Positions 36,428-46,122 are shown, numbered from the stretch's first letter. The stretch is 64,000 nt of DNA from Corynebacterium sp. TAE3-ERU16 (GCF_019209935.1 NZ_JAHUTN010000002.1:62001-126000), one strand, 5' to 3'. The notes: generated from the letters alone by a model not told the origin. Numbers and translations: made by a program.

Positions 36428-38011
36428 GTGACCGATCACCACCGCCCGGTACGCGACATCCAGCCACCGCCGTCACCGGTACCGGAGCTCGCTCAGACCG
36501 GCCCCAGGGCACTGAGGATCCTCCTCTCGCTGATGTCGGTCGCGGTACTCGTCGTTTCCGGCATGGGCTACTTCACGGTCGGCCGTCTCGGCGACACCGT
36601 CGCAGGTGCGAGCAACCTGAATCTCGGCGGTGGGACCAGGGTGAAGAAGGGCGAACAGCTCGACGGCGCAACCGACATCCTCCTCGTGGGGTCGGATTCC
36701 CGGTCGGACGCCCAGGGAAATCCCCTCACCCCGGATGAGGTCGCCATGCTCCGGGCCGGCGACGAGGCGAACGACAACACCGACACGATCATGGTCATCC
36801 GGGTACCCAACGACGGTTCGTCGGCGACAGCCATCTCCATCCCCCGGGACACCTACATCCACGATGACGAGCTGGGCAACACGAAGATCAACGGCGTCTA
36901 CGGCGCGTACAAGGCCCAGCGCAAGGAGGAGCTCGTCGAGGACGGGGTCACCGACGAGAACAAGCTCGAGGAGCAGTCCAAGGACGCGGGGCGCAAGGCG
37001 CTGATCAATTCGGTGGCGAATCTCACCGGAATCACCGTCGACCACTACGCGGAGGTCGGGCTCCTCGGCTTCGTTCTGCTCACCGATGCGGTCGGTGGCG
37101 TCGAGGTCTGTCTCAACGACGCGGTCTACGACGAGTTCTCGGGCGCGGACTTCCCCGCCGGACGGCAGAAGCTCTCCGGGCCGGACGCGCTGTCCTTCGT
37201 CCGCCAGCGGCACGGTCTTCCGCGGGGCGACCTGGACCGGATCGTCCGTCAGCAGGCCTACATGGCCTCGCTCGTCAACCACGTCCTGAGCAGCAGCACC
37301 CTGTCCAACCCGAAGACCCTCAACCAGTTGGGCGAAGCCGTGAGCCGGTCGGTGATCATCGACGAGGACTGGGACGTGATGAGTTTCGCGAACCAGCTGC
37401 AGAATCTCGCCGGCGGTCGGGTGCAGTTCACCACGATCCCGGTGACCTCCATCGACGGCGTCGGCGACTACGGCGAGTCGGTGGTGACGGTCGACGTCGA
37501 CTCCGTCCACGACTTCTTCGACACCCTCCTCGGCGATGAGGACGGTGGCCGTGGAAACACCTCCGGTTCCACCGCCTCCCCGACCGAGGACAGGAAACCG
37601 GTGCCGGAACTCGACGTCCACGTCCTGAACGCGACCACCGTCTCCGGGAAGGCGGGCAGGGTCGCCGGCGCCGTGAAGGAACTCGGTTACCGGATCGGCG
37701 AGGTCACCAACGCCCCCGACGGCCTCTATCCGGAGAGCGTCATCGTCGCGGCGGATGCCTCCGATCCGGCGGTCAGACTCCTGTCCGAACAGTTGGGCGG
37801 CCTCGAGATCACCGAATCCCCGACCCTGGTCGACGGTGAGGCGGTCGTCGCGGTCGCAGCGGACTGGTCCGGCCCCGTCGCGGCGGAACCGGTCGACGGC
37901 TCCGCCGCGACGGGAACGGACGGGGCCACCGTGGGACAGCCAGGGCCGGACCCCGCCCCCTCGGCACCGGTCATCGATGCCGGTGGGAACGGTCCGAGGT
38001 GCGTCAACTAG
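36428..38011 (+). CDS. LytR-CpsA-Psr (LCP) cell-wall ligase
   Basis: This 527-aa protein has one transmembrane segment (about residues 30-52). The LCP domain covers ~85-330 (LLVGSDSRSD, MVIRVPNDGSSATAISIPRD with its conserved Arg/Asp, and LSFVRQRHGLPRGDLDRIVR). A C-terminal LytR_C domain starts ELDVHVLNATTVSGKAGRVA near residue 397. LCP enzymes attach arabinogalactan to peptidoglycan outside the membrane; Rv3267 (Lcp1/CpsA1) is the positional equivalent. I prefer GTG 36428 because GGAG lies 7 nt before it; TTG 36422 is the alternative. A Pro/Ala-rich tail ends the protein. Confidence 0.93.
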   Translation: MTDHHRPVRDIQPPPSPVPELAQTGPRALRILLSLMSVAVLVVSGMGYFTVGRLGDTVAGASNLNLGGGTRVKKGEQLDGATDILLVGSDSRSDAQGNPLTPDEVAMLRAGDEANDNTDTIMVIRVPNDGSSATAISIPRDTYIHDDELGNTKINGVYGAYKAQRKEELVEDGVTDENKLEEQSKDAGRKALINSVANLTGITVDHYAEVGLLGFVLLTDAVGGVEVCLNDAVYDEFSGADFPAGRQKLSGPDALSFVRQRHGLPRGDLDRIVRQQAYMASLVNHVLSSSTLSNPKTLNQLGEAVSRSVIIDEDWDVMSFANQLQNLAGGRVQFTTIPVTSIDGVGDYGESVVTVDVDSVHDFFDTLLGDEDGGRGNTSGSTASPTEDRKPVPELDVHVLNATTVSGKAGRVAGAVKELGYRIGEVTNAPDGLYPESVIVAADASDPAVRLLSEQLGGLEITESPTLVDGEAVVAVAADWSGPVAAEPVDGSAATGTDGATVGQPGPDPAPSAPVIDAGGNGPRCVN

Positions 38012-38033
38012 GACCGTCCCCGCGGGTTTCACC

Positions 38034-38039
38034 TACCCT
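38034..38039 (+). promoter_or_regulatory. -10 box TACCCT, leaderless-type, for the TIGR03089 gene
   Basis: TACCCT ends 6 nt before the ATG at 38046 and no ribosome-binding site is present. Confidence 0.45.
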
Positions 38040-38045
38040 CGGGGT

Positions 38046-38702
38046 ATGGACCTGCTCCGAGATCTGTTGGCCGCCGACCCCGGTGTGCCCCGTCTGACCG
38101 TCTACAACGAGACCACCGGCGCACGCCTCGATTTCTCCGCGCAGACCCTCGACAACTGGGCATCGAAGGTGGGGAACATGCTCTACGAGGAGTTCGATCT
38201 CCAGCCCGGTTCCCGGATCGCCGTGGACCTCCCCGCCGGTTGGCAGTCGGTCGCCGTGGTTCTCGGCGCCCTGGCCGCCGGGATCGACTACGCGATAGGC
38301 TCCGACCCCTCCGCGGAGGTTCTGTTCACGTCACCTGACCGGGTCGACTCCACGTTCACCGGCGACACCGCGGTGGTCACCGACGACCCCTTCGGCCGCG
38401 GAGTCGAGGAATGCGGGGGCACCATGCCGGACGGAGTCGTCGACTTCGGCCCCGTGGTGCGCTTCTACGGCGATCAGTTTCCTTATCCGACGAAGACGCT
38501 GCGCGAGGTCGTCGGTGATTCCGCGGTCCTTCCCCCCGTGGGAGCCAGGACCCTGATCACCGGGTGGACCGACAACGCGGGATTCCGCTCCGGGGTACTC
38601 GCCCCTCTGGCTGCGGGAGGCTCGGTGGTGGTGGTGAACGGTCCGGTCGACTCGGCCCGCCTGGAGGCGATCTCCACCACCGAACGGGTGACGCACAGGT
38701 GA
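38046..38702 (+). CDS. TIGR03089 family protein
   Basis: This 218-aa actinobacterial protein resembles the N-terminal edge of AMP-forming acyl-CoA ligases (TVYNETTGARLDFSAQTLDN, WASKVGNMLYEEFDLQPGSR) but lacks the ATP-binding and catalytic modules. It belongs to the family TIGR03089 (Rv3268 type), function unknown. It starts 34 bp after the LCP gene and lies beside the importer, as in C. glutamicum from memory. It is probably leaderless, so it may be transcribed apart from the LCP gene. Confidence 0.88.
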   Translation: MDLLRDLLAADPGVPRLTVYNETTGARLDFSAQTLDNWASKVGNMLYEEFDLQPGSRIAVDLPAGWQSVAVVLGALAAGIDYAIGSDPSAEVLFTSPDRVDSTFTGDTAVVTDDPFGRGVEECGGTMPDGVVDFGPVVRFYGDQFPYPTKTLREVVGDSAVLPPVGARTLITGWTDNAGFRSGVLAPLAAGGSVVVVNGPVDSARLEAISTTERVTHR

Positions 38703-38719
38703 GACGCCGCCACCGCTGC

Positions 38720-38725
38720 TAGATT
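38720..38725 (+). promoter_or_regulatory. -10 box TAGATT, leaderless-type, for the ABC ATPase gene
   Basis: TAGATT ends 6 nt before the ATG at 38732, which has no Shine-Dalgarno sequence. Confidence 0.5.
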
Positions 38726-38731
38726 CTCCTC

Positions 38732-39763
38732 ATGGCTACCGTTCGCTTCGACAACGTCACCGTCCGCTACCCCGGCGCAGAACGCCCTTCGGTCGACACC
38801 TTCGATCTGGAGATCGGGGACGGCGAATTCCTGGTTCTCGTGGGCCCCTCGGGCTGCGGGAAGTCCACCACACTCCGGGCACTGGCGGGCCTGGAGGACG
38901 TCGAGAGCGGAAGCATCCTGATAGACGGCCGCGACGTAACCCGTGCGGAACCCGCCGACCGGGACATCGCGATGGTCTTCCAGAACTACGCCCTCTACCC
39001 CCACATGAGTGTCGCCGAGAACATGGGCTTCTCCCTGAAACTGGCGAAGCTGCCGAAGAAGGACATCGAGTCCAAGGTCCGTGACGCCGCGGAGCTGCTC
39101 GGACTCACCCCGTTCCTCGACCGGAAGCCGAAGGACCTCTCGGGAGGTCAGCGGCAGCGCGTCGCGATGGGCCGGGCCATCGTCCGGAATCCAGCGGTGT
39201 TCCTGATGGATGAGCCCCTGTCGAACCTGGACGCCAAACTGCGCGTGCAGACCCGGACCGAACTGGCTGCGCTGCAGCGCCGACTCGGCACCACGACGGT
39301 GTACGTCACCCATGACCAGGTCGAGGCAATGACCATGGGAGACCGCGTCGCGGTACTCAAGGACGGCATCCTCCAGCAGGTCGCCCCACCCCGGGAACTG
39401 TACGAACGTCCCGTCAACGCGTTCGTCGCCGGGTTCATCGGGTCCCCCTCGATGAACCTGATCGCCGCGGACGATCCCGAGCGGGGCCGGGTCACCCTCG
39501 GCATCCGCCCGGAGCACGTCCGTCCACTGGGCGACGGAGAGCCGCAGCCCACCGGGACGGTCGTCGACGCCGAGGTCGATCTCGTGGAGGAACTGGGATC
39601 GGAATCGTACCTGTATTCCCACCGGGTCGACGCACCGGATGTCACCGTGGTCGCCCGGCTGCGGGACATCCCGACTCCCGCCCGCGGTGATCGCGTCCGG
39701 CTGGCGCTGGACATGGATCGGGCACACTGGTTCGACGCGGAGACCGGCGACAGACTGGGGTGA
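38732..39763 (+). CDS. tusK: Sugar ABC transporter ATPase (TusK/MsiK-like)
   Basis: This 343-aa ATPase of the MalK/UgpC class energises sugar import. Walker A is GPSGCGKST (38-46), the signature LSGGQRQRV near 137, Walker B VFLMDEPLSNLD near 157, and the H-loop THD near 192. The C-terminal TOBE regulatory domain (from ~residue 245; IRPEHVRPL) is typical of MalK types that may serve several importers. By position and neighbours it matches tusK of the C. glutamicum trehalose uptake system; the trehalose specificity is inferred. Confidence 0.9.
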   Translation: MATVRFDNVTVRYPGAERPSVDTFDLEIGDGEFLVLVGPSGCGKSTTLRALAGLEDVESGSILIDGRDVTRAEPADRDIAMVFQNYALYPHMSVAENMGFSLKLAKLPKKDIESKVRDAAELLGLTPFLDRKPKDLSGGQRQRVAMGRAIVRNPAVFLMDEPLSNLDAKLRVQTRTELAALQRRLGTTTVYVTHDQVEAMTMGDRVAVLKDGILQQVAPPRELYERPVNAFVAGFIGSPSMNLIAADDPERGRVTLGIRPEHVRPLGDGEPQPTGTVVDAEVDLVEELGSESYLYSHRVDAPDVTVVARLRDIPTPARGDRVRLALDMDRAHWFDAETGDRLG

Positions 39764-40038
39764 GCGCCCCCGGGACGACCGGCCGAACGGCGTTCCCGTG
39801 TGCACCGGCGGGGAGCCGGTACCCGACGCTTCACCTGCACAATCAGTTTGACCGCTCCCCCACGGATGTGACGTGACTCCCCCCACATACGACATCTCTC
39901 CACCTGATCCCGTCCGTTTTGAACGGTATCGAAGGTATAGTCGGTCACAACCGCCCCGATGTGTGTCCCACTTCATCACCCGCACTCCGGGACACGCGGG
40001 ACCACACCGGGGAAAACCGAACGAGAGGTAGTCACCTT
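39764..40038 (+). promoter_or_regulatory. Promoter region of the importer operon
   Basis: No gene is visible in these 275 bp. A small hairpin, ACCGGC-GGGGA-GCCGGT (39804-39820), may end tusK transcription weakly. A 13-bp dyad and a TATAGT -10 box follow (39914-39941), with a leader of about 90 nt before tusE. Confidence 0.5.
39914..39941 (+). promoter_or_regulatory. tusE promoter: dyad CCGTT-TTG-AACGG and -10 TATAGT
   Basis: The perfect 5-bp inverted repeat CCGTTTTGAACGG (39914-39926) ends 9 bp before TATAGT (39936-39941) and covers the expected -35 region, where a sugar-responsive repressor could act. TTGAAC inside the dyad looks like a -35 hexamer but stands only 11 bp from the -10 box. 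Confidence 0.5.
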
Positions 40039-41358
40039 ATGACGATCAGATTCAACCGCAGAGCCGTCACCGCCGTCGCGGCCACCGCTTTCCTCGCGAC
40101 CGGCGCCCTGACCGCCTGTTCCTCCGACTCCGGCGAGCCCGCGGAGAAGGCCACGTCGGCCAGCTCCGCCGCCTCTTCCGCGGCGAAGGACGCGACCTCC
40201 TCCGGCGATGAGGCCCGCGGCCCGATCACCTTCGCGATGGGCAAGAACGACACCGACAAGCTCAAGCCCGTCATCGAGAAGTGGAACGCCGAGCACCCGG
40301 AAGAGAAGGTCACCCTCAAGGAACTCGCCGGCGAGGCCGACGAGCAGGCCGACACCCTGAAGCAGGCGCTGCAGGCCAAGAGCACCGACTACGACGTCAT
40401 GGCACTCGACGTCATCTGGACCGCCGAGTTCGCCGCGAACCAGTGGCTCGAGCCCCTCGAGGGCGACATGGCCGTGGACACCTCCGGGCTGCTGCAGTCC
40501 ACCGTCGACTCCGCGACCTACGTCAACAAGCTGTACGCGGTGCCGCAGAACACCAACGGCCAGCTCCTCTTCCGGAACACGGCCCTCGTCCCCGAGGCCC
40601 CGGAGAACTTCGGGGAACTCGCCGAGGACTGCGAGAAGGTCTCGGAGCAGGACAAGGACTGCCTGACCCTGCAGCTGAAGAAGTACGAGGGCCTGACCGT
40701 GAACACGGTCGGCTTCATCGAGGGCTGGGGCGGCCACGTCATCGACTCCGATGAGAAGCCCGTCGTCGACTCCGACGACTCCAAGGCCGGGCTGAAGGCA
40801 CTCGTCGACGCCTACGACGACGGGGTCATCGCGGGTGACTCGATCTCCGCGACCGAGGAGGAGACGAACCTGGCCTTCACCGAGGGCCGTACCGCCTTCG
40901 CCATCAACTGGCCCTACATGTACGGCAACGCGGAGAAGGACAACTCGGCGGTCAAGGGCGAGTTCGCGGTGCAGCCGCTGGTGGCCAAGGACGGCGTCGG
41001 TGTCTCCACCCTGGGCGGATACAACAACGCCATCTCGGTCTACTCCGAGCACAAGGCAACCGCGCGTGACTTCATCGAGTTCATCATCTCCGAGGACAAC
41101 CAGATGAGCTTCGCCGAGGCCTCCTTCCCGCCGGTGCTCGCATCGATCTACGACGATGAGGATCTCATCAAGGAGTTCCCCTACATGCCCGCGCTGAAGA
41201 TCTCCCTCGAGAACGCTGTCCCGCGTCCCGTAAGCCCCTTCTACCCGGCGATCTCCAAGGCGATCCAGGACAACTCCTACGCCGCGTTGACCGGTGAGAA
41301 GAGCGTCGATGACGCAGCGTCCGACATGCAGGCGGCCATGGAACAGGCCAGCCGCTAG
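40039..41358 (+). CDS. tusE: Sugar-binding lipoprotein of an ABC importer (TusE-like)
   Basis: This 439-aa extracellular solute-binding protein (family 1) has a signal peptide and lipobox LTAC (Cys27). A Ser/Ala-rich linker follows, then the binding fold beginning ITFAMGKNDTDKLKPVIEKW. Sequence such as TAFAINWPYMYGNAE is typical of disaccharide binders. In C. glutamicum TusE binds trehalose released during mycolate transfer. The start is ATG 40039 with a GAGAGG site. It is followed by a 262-bp gap before the permeases, in which I see no gene. Confidence 0.9.
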   Translation: MTIRFNRRAVTAVAATAFLATGALTACSSDSGEPAEKATSASSAASSAAKDATSSGDEARGPITFAMGKNDTDKLKPVIEKWNAEHPEEKVTLKELAGEADEQADTLKQALQAKSTDYDVMALDVIWTAEFAANQWLEPLEGDMAVDTSGLLQSTVDSATYVNKLYAVPQNTNGQLLFRNTALVPEAPENFGELAEDCEKVSEQDKDCLTLQLKKYEGLTVNTVGFIEGWGGHVIDSDEKPVVDSDDSKAGLKALVDAYDDGVIAGDSISATEEETNLAFTEGRTAFAINWPYMYGNAEKDNSAVKGEFAVQPLVAKDGVGVSTLGGYNNAISVYSEHKATARDFIEFIISEDNQMSFAEASFPPVLASIYDDEDLIKEFPYMPALKISLENAVPRPVSPFYPAISKAIQDNSYAALTGEKSVDDAASDMQAAMEQASR

Positions 41359-41620
41359 TCGGCCCCCGGGTGGGCGGTGGGACACCGCTGACCCGGATCC
41401 CCCCCCACACCGCGGATCCGCCCCGGTGGCCGACACGTCGTCGGGCACCGGGGCGGACCTCTGCGTACCGACCGCGTTCCACCGCACTCCGCCCCCGCGC
41501 CACCCCCGGCCTCCGGGGAGGATGTCCACCCCGGTGCCCGGCGGGTAGATGTAGTAGTGGGATGACCCCACCGGGCCCACCGCCTTCAACCGGGCCCCCA
41601 CCACCGGACCGAGGAGTTCC

Positions 41621-42691
41621 ATGTCCAGGTTGAAACAGACCCGCTCTGCGGTAGCGCTCATCGCACCGACGATGATCGTGCTGGCCATCGTCATCGGGTA
41701 TCCCATCATCCGCGCCATCTGGTTGTCGTTCCAGGCGGACAAGGGTCTCGACCCGACGACGGGATTCTTCGTGGAGGGGGGATTCGCGGGGCTCCGGCAC
41801 TACCTGTACTGGCTGACCCAGAGCTGCCCCGCCGGGGGCGGGGAATACAGCACGTGCCCCCCGGGTGTGTTGTCCACGGACTTCTGGCCCGCGCTCCGGA
41901 TCACCCTCTTCTTCGCTGTGGTCACCGTGAGCCTGGAGACCGTCCTCGGCATGTGGATGGCGACCGTCATGAACCGCGAGTTCCTCGGCCGGGGGCTGCT
42001 CCGTGCCGCGGTCCTGATCCCCTGGGCGATCCCGACCGCGGTCACGGCGAAACTGTGGCAGTTCATCTTCGCCGATCAGGGCGTGGTCAACGCCGTCCTC
42101 GGACTGGATGTCCGGTGGACGACCGACCCGTGGGCGGCGCGGACGGCGGTCATCCTCGCCGATGTGTGGAAGACGACGCCATTCATGGCGCTGCTCATCC
42201 TCGCCGGCCTGCAGATGATCCCGAAGGACGTCTACGAGGCCGCACGCGTCGACGGCGCCTCCAGGTGGCAGATCTTCACCAGGATCACCCTCCCGCTGGT
42301 GCGTCCGGCGCTGATGGTGGCGGTCCTGTTCCGCACCCTCGACGCACTGCGCATGTACGATCTCCCGGTCATCATGATCTCCGGGGCGTCCAGTTCACCG
42401 ACCGCCACCATCTCACAGCTCGTGGTCGAGGACATGCGGCAGAACCACTTCAATTCGGCCTCGGCGCTGTCCACCCTGATCTTCCTGCTCATCTTCGCGG
42501 TGGCGTTCGTGATGATCCGGTTCCTCGGCGCGGACATCCGCGGCAGTTCACGGACGGCCAAGGGCACCGCACCCGCCCCCGTCGATGAGGCGCCCGCGGC
42601 CCACAATCCACTCGTCCTGGTGGCCCCGGGCGCCGGTGTGGGGACCGCTGACCGACACGGAAGCAGCACTGAAGGAGAGGAACGGCGATGA
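41621..42691 (+). CDS. tusF: Sugar ABC transporter permease (TusF-like)
   Basis: This 356-aa permease of the MalF class has six core transmembrane segments. The EAA loop that contacts the ATPase is YEAARVDGASRWQIFTRITLP near residues 205-225. A periplasmic insert between the first two helices contains two Cys (SCPAGGGEYSTCPPG). The C-terminal tail of ~60 residues is Pro/Ala-rich and cytoplasmic. A GAGGAG site precedes the ATG. The stop overlaps the tusG start (ATGA), so the two are translationally coupled. Confidence 0.92.
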   Translation: MSRLKQTRSAVALIAPTMIVLAIVIGYPIIRAIWLSFQADKGLDPTTGFFVEGGFAGLRHYLYWLTQSCPAGGGEYSTCPPGVLSTDFWPALRITLFFAVVTVSLETVLGMWMATVMNREFLGRGLLRAAVLIPWAIPTAVTAKLWQFIFADQGVVNAVLGLDVRWTTDPWAARTAVILADVWKTTPFMALLILAGLQMIPKDVYEAARVDGASRWQIFTRITLPLVRPALMVAVLFRTLDALRMYDLPVIMISGASSSPTATISQLVVEDMRQNHFNSASALSTLIFLLIFAVAFVMIRFLGADIRGSSRTAKGTAPAPVDEAPAAHNPLVLVAPGAGVGTADRHGSSTEGEERR

Positions 42692-43509
42692 AGACCGTCC
42701 GCAACTACATCGGTGTCCTGGCGATCCTCGTCTGGGGGCTCGCGCCCTTCTACTGGATGCTGGTCACCGCACTCCGGGACTCGGACTGGACCTTCGACAC
42801 GACCCCCTGGCCGACGCACGTCACCCTCGACAACTTCCGCGATGCCCTGGCGACGGACGCCGGCAACAACTTTCTCGCCGCGATCGGTAACTCGCTGATC
42901 ATCGGTCTGATCACCACCGTGGCCAGCGTCCTCGTCGGGGTCTTCGCAGCGTATGCGCTGGCCCGGCTGGACTTCCGCGGCAAGGGCATCGTCACCGGCA
43001 TCGTCCTGGCGGCCAGCATGTTCCCGGGAATCGCCCTGGTCACCCCCCTCTTCCAGCTCTTCGGCGATCTGGGGTGGATCGGGACCTACCGGGCCCTGAT
43101 CATCCCGGACATCTCCTTCGCGCTGCCGCTGACCATCTACACGCTGGTGAGCTTCTTCCAGCAGCTCCCGTGGGAGCTCGAGGAGGCCGCGCGCGTGGAC
43201 GGCGCCTCCCGGGGCCAGGCGTTCCGGCTCGTCCTGCTCCCGCTGGCGGCGCCCGCACTGTTCACGACCGCGATCCTGGCTTTCATCGCGGCATGGAACG
43301 AGTTCATGCTCGCCAAGCAGCTCTCCACGACCGCGACGGAACCGGTGACGGTGGCGATCGCACGCTTCTCAGGCCCGTCCGCGTTCGAGTACCCGTACAC
43401 CTCGATCATGGCCGCGGGTGCGCTGGTGACGGTCCCCCTCGTCATCATGGTGCTCGTGTTCCAGCGTCGTATCGTCGCCGGCCTGACGGCCGGCGGTGTG
43501 AAGGCCTGA
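42688..43509 (+). CDS. tusG: Sugar ABC transporter permease (TusG-like)
   Basis: This 273-aa permease of the MalG class has six transmembrane segments and the EAA loop EEAARVDGASRGQAFRLVLLP near residues 165-185. It pairs with TusF in the importer. It is translationally coupled to tusF by a 4-bp ATGA overlap. The small membrane gene 43 bp downstream is likely in the same transcript. Confidence 0.93.
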   Translation: MKTVRNYIGVLAILVWGLAPFYWMLVTALRDSDWTFDTTPWPTHVTLDNFRDALATDAGNNFLAAIGNSLIIGLITTVASVLVGVFAAYALARLDFRGKGIVTGIVLAASMFPGIALVTPLFQLFGDLGWIGTYRALIIPDISFALPLTIYTLVSFFQQLPWELEEAARVDGASRGQAFRLVLLPLAAPALFTTAILAFIAAWNEFMLAKQLSTTATEPVTVAIARFSGPSAFEYPYTSIMAAGALVTVPLVIMVLVFQRRIVAGLTAGGVKA

Positions 43510-43552
43510 GCGGCGACCCGTACCCGAAACCGCACCTCAGGGAGGAGCACCC

Positions 43553-43771
43553 TTGTCCACGCCCCGACCAGACCGCGACCCGTCCGAGGCCCGCCGCCGG
43601 AGACTGCAGCGTGACACCCTCACCGGATTCGTGTCCTTCTTCGCGGCGGTGGCACTGCTCCAGGCGGTGATCAACGTGACGCGCCCCGAACCGGAGGTGT
43701 GGCCCGCGGTGCTCGCGCTCGTCCTCGTTCTCGCCGCCGTCTGGTTGTGGCGTTCCGGCAGGAGGCACTGA
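43553..43771 (+). CDS. Small two-helix membrane protein at the end of the importer operon
   Basis: This 72-aa protein has a basic N-terminus (RRRRLQRD) and two hydrophobic segments (about residues 24-41 and 49-65), ending RRH. The start codon is TTG 43553, supported by a strong AGGGAGGAG site 5-8 nt upstream. It follows tusG by 43 bp. C. glutamicum has an extra small membrane gene (cg0833) inside its tus cluster; whether this is its counterpart cannot be decided by eye. Confidence 0.75.
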   Translation: MSTPRPDRDPSEARRRRLQRDTLTGFVSFFAAVALLQAVINVTRPEPEVWPAVLALVLVLAAVWLWRSGRRH

Positions 43772-43791
43772 CCGGCCCGGGGAACGGTCGT

Positions 43792-44271
43792 TCAGGAGCG
43801 GATCCGCCGCCAGACGATGCGCAGTAGAGAATGAACGAGCGCGAATACCTCGCGGGTCCACAGGTGGGGGATCCTGACGAGCGGGGTTCTCGCGGCGACC
43901 ATCCGCACACGGTACCCGTGGTGCCAGGCCCAGAGCTTCACCCGGGGGGTGTGGAATTCGTTGGTGACCACGATCCACTCCGGCCAGTCGGCGAGCAGTT
44001 CACGGGTGTTCTCGAGATTCTCGTTGGTCGAGGTCGCGCGATCCTCGGTGATGATCCGCGCCGCGTCGACCCCGTTGTGGACGAGCCAGTCCCGCATCGC
44101 GGGGGCCTCCCCGTATCCGGTCACCACGACGGGTGAGTCCCGTTGCCGACGCACGGCGGGAAGGGCCGCGACGAGGCGCTGCTCGAGGGCGCGCCCGGGA
44201 CGACCGTCACGGAGACGGCAGCCGAGGATGACGACCGGGAGCCGGGAGCCGTCGCCGACGGGCGGGGTCAC
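43792..44271 (-). CDS. DUF218 (YdcF/SanA-like) protein
   Basis: This 159-aa DUF218 protein shows the core pattern [23 protein letters not shown], then [24 protein letters not shown], then [15 protein letters not shown] and [15 protein letters not shown]. Relatives (ElyC, SanA) act in envelope integrity by an unknown mechanism. There is no N-terminal membrane segment here. The start is GTG 44271, overlapping the purE stop (GTGA), so it is coupled to purE. It is convergent with the small membrane gene. Confidence 0.85.
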   Translation of the reverse strand: MTPPVGDGSRLPVVILGCRLRDGRPGRALEQRLVAALPAVRRQRDSPVVVTGYGEAPAMRDWLVHNGVDAARIITEDRATSTNENLENTRELLADWPEWIVVTNEFHTPRVKLWAWHHGYRVRMVAARTPLVRIPHLWTREVFALVHSLLRIVWRRIRS

Positions 44272-44804
44272 TGCCCCAGCAGCCGCTCACGCAGCGCCGC
44301 ATCCTTGGCGAGCACCGCGTCACGCATCTCGTCCTGATAGGCGGCCATCCGCTCGACGAGTGCGGGGTCACCGGCACCGAGAATCCGGGCGGCGAGGAGC
44401 CCGGCGTTCTTCGCTCCACCGATGCTCACGGTGGCCACGGGGACACCGGCGGGCATCTGGACGATCGACAGCAGGGAGTCCATCCCGTCGAGGGTGTCGA
44501 GGGCACGGGGAATGCCGATGACCGGCAGCGGGGTCGCCGCGGCGACCATACCGGGAAGGTGCGCCGCGCCGCCCGCACACGCGATGATGCAGGACAGGCC
44601 GCGGGTGTGCGCCGAGCGGGCGTAGTCGAGCATGCGTTCAGGGGTCCGGTGCGCGGACACGACACCGACCTCGAAGGGGATGCCGAACTCGGCGAGGACC
44701 TCAGCCGCCGGTTCCACGGTCGGCCAGTCTGAGTCGGATCCCATGATCAGGCCGACGAGCGGGCCGGTGGGGCGTTCGGAGACGCTGCGTTCGGTGGTTT
44801 CCAT
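44268..44804 (-). CDS. purE: N5-carboxyaminoimidazole ribonucleotide mutase PurE
   Basis: This 178-aa class I PurE of purine synthesis moves the carboxyl group from N5-CAIR to CAIR. Signatures are [15 protein letters not shown] (residues ~19-33), [11 protein letters not shown] with the catalytic His, and [24 protein letters not shown] site lies before the ATG. It follows purK (47 bp), its partner enzyme, and precedes the DUF218 gene. Length is normal with a 15-residue N-terminal extension. Confidence 0.96.
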   Translation of the reverse strand: METTERSVSERPTGPLVGLIMGSDSDWPTVEPAAEVLAEFGIPFEVGVVSAHRTPERMLDYARSAHTRGLSCIIACAGGAAHLPGMVAAATPLPVIGIPRALDTLDGMDSLLSIVQMPAGVPVATVSIGGAKNAGLLAARILGAGDPALVERMAAYQDEMRDAVLAKDAALRERLLGQ

Positions 44805-44851
44805 GACCGTCCTTCCGGTGAGCTGATGGGGTGCGGGACGTGGGGCGTGGG

Positions 44852-46114
44852 TCAGTCGGAGATCCAGCCGTCCGCCCAGGTCGCGTGGACGAGGTAGTGG
44901 GCCGCGAGACGCGCCCGCCTGCGCAGTTCGGGGACGTCACCGTCGTGACCGGGGCCGGCGACCAGGTTGACGTGTCCGATCTTACGTCCGGGGCGCCAGT
45001 CCTTGCCGTACATGTGGATCTTCGCGTCAGGGAACCGGTTCCACACCTCGATCATCCGGTCGTGCATGCTCTGCCCGGGGTCCTCGTCGGCGCCGAGGAC
45101 GTTGGCCATGACCGTCGTGCCACCGACGGTTTCGGGGGAACCGAGCGGGAGATCGAGGACGGCACGGATGTGCTGCTCGAACTGGCTGGTGCGGGACCCG
45201 TCCTGTGTCCAGTGACCCGTGTTGTGCGGCCGCATGGCCAGCTCGTTGACCAGTATCCGGGGTTCATCGTCCCCGCCCGCGTGGGTGAGGAAGAGCTCGA
45301 CGGCGAGGACACCGGTGACACCGAGTTCGTCGGCGATCTCCACCGCGAGCTTCTCGGCCTGTTCCGCGAGTTTCGGGGGAAGCTCGGGCGCGGGCGCGAC
45401 CGCTTCGGTGCAGACACCGGAGGTCTGGACAGACTCGACGACCGGCCACGTGGCGCAGCGTCCGGAGGGGGTCCTGGCGGCCATCGCCGAAAGTTCCCGG
45501 TCGAGGCGGACCTTCTCCTCGGCCATGAGCGGGATCCCACGGCCGAGGAGTTCGGTGACCAGCCGGACCAGTTCCTCCCGGGTCCCGGGGAACCAGACCC
45601 CCTTGCCGTCGTACCCTCCGCGGCGTGCCTTCAGGCAGACCCGTGCGTCGACCTCATCGAAGAAGGTGGTGGCGTCATCGACCGACCCGATCGCGGCGAA
45701 CGGGGGTACCGGGGCGCCGAGATCGCGCAGTCGTTCCCGCATGACGAGCTTGTCCTGCGCGTGAACCAGGGCATCGGGACCGGGTTGGACGTTGACCCCG
45801 GCGTCGATCAGGGCACGGAGGTGCTCGGCGGGGACGTGCTCATGGTCGAAGGTGACGACGCTCGATCCCTCGGCGGCGGTTTCGAGCGACTCGAGGTCGG
45901 TGTAGTCCCCGATGACGACATCGGCGGCGACCTGAGCCGCGGACGCCCCGTGGGATCCGGCGAGAAGTCTCACGGACTGGCCCATCTCGATCGCCGCGGT
46001 CTGCATCATCCGGGCGAGTTGACCGTCACCGATGACGGTGACGACGGGCATTCCGGCGGCGTGCGCCTCGGGTTTTCCACCGGCGGGCAGGGGGTCACGG
46101 GGATGGTTGCTCAC
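44852..46114 (-). CDS. purK: N5-carboxyaminoimidazole ribonucleotide synthase PurK
   Basis: This 420-aa ATP-grasp enzyme makes N5-CAIR from AIR, ATP and bicarbonate. The N-terminal motif is [20 protein letters not shown], the core [18 protein letters not shown], and the ATP-grasp region [17 protein letters not shown] chose GTG 46114 because TATAGT lies 8 nt upstream and there is no ribosome-binding site; the strictly conserved part starts 21 residues later at [10 protein letters not shown] (ATG 46051), which is the alternative. It forms a purK-purE-DUF218 unit. Confidence 0.93.
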   Translation of the reverse strand: MSNHPRDPLPAGGKPEAHAAGMPVVTVIGDGQLARMMQTAAIEMGQSVRLLAGSHGASAAQVAADVVIGDYTDLESLETAAEGSSVVTFDHEHVPAEHLRALIDAGVNVQPGPDALVHAQDKLVMRERLRDLGAPVPPFAAIGSVDDATTFFDEVDARVCLKARRGGYDGKGVWFPGTREELVRLVTELLGRGIPLMAEEKVRLDRELSAMAARTPSGRCATWPVVESVQTSGVCTEAVAPAPELPPKLAEQAEKLAVEIADELGVTGVLAVELFLTHAGGDDEPRILVNELAMRPHNTGHWTQDGSRTSQFEQHIRAVLDLPLGSPETVGGTTVMANVLGADEDPGQSMHDRMIEVWNRFPDAKIHMYGKDWRPGRKIGHVNLVAGPGHDGDVPELRRRARLAAHYLVHATWADGWISD

Positions 46115-46122
46115 ACCGCACA

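Noticed and set aside
39919..39941. TTGAAC and TATAGT as a standard -35/-10 pair
   Set aside because: The spacer is only 11 bp, too short; TTGAAC is better explained as part of the CCGTT/AACGG dyad.
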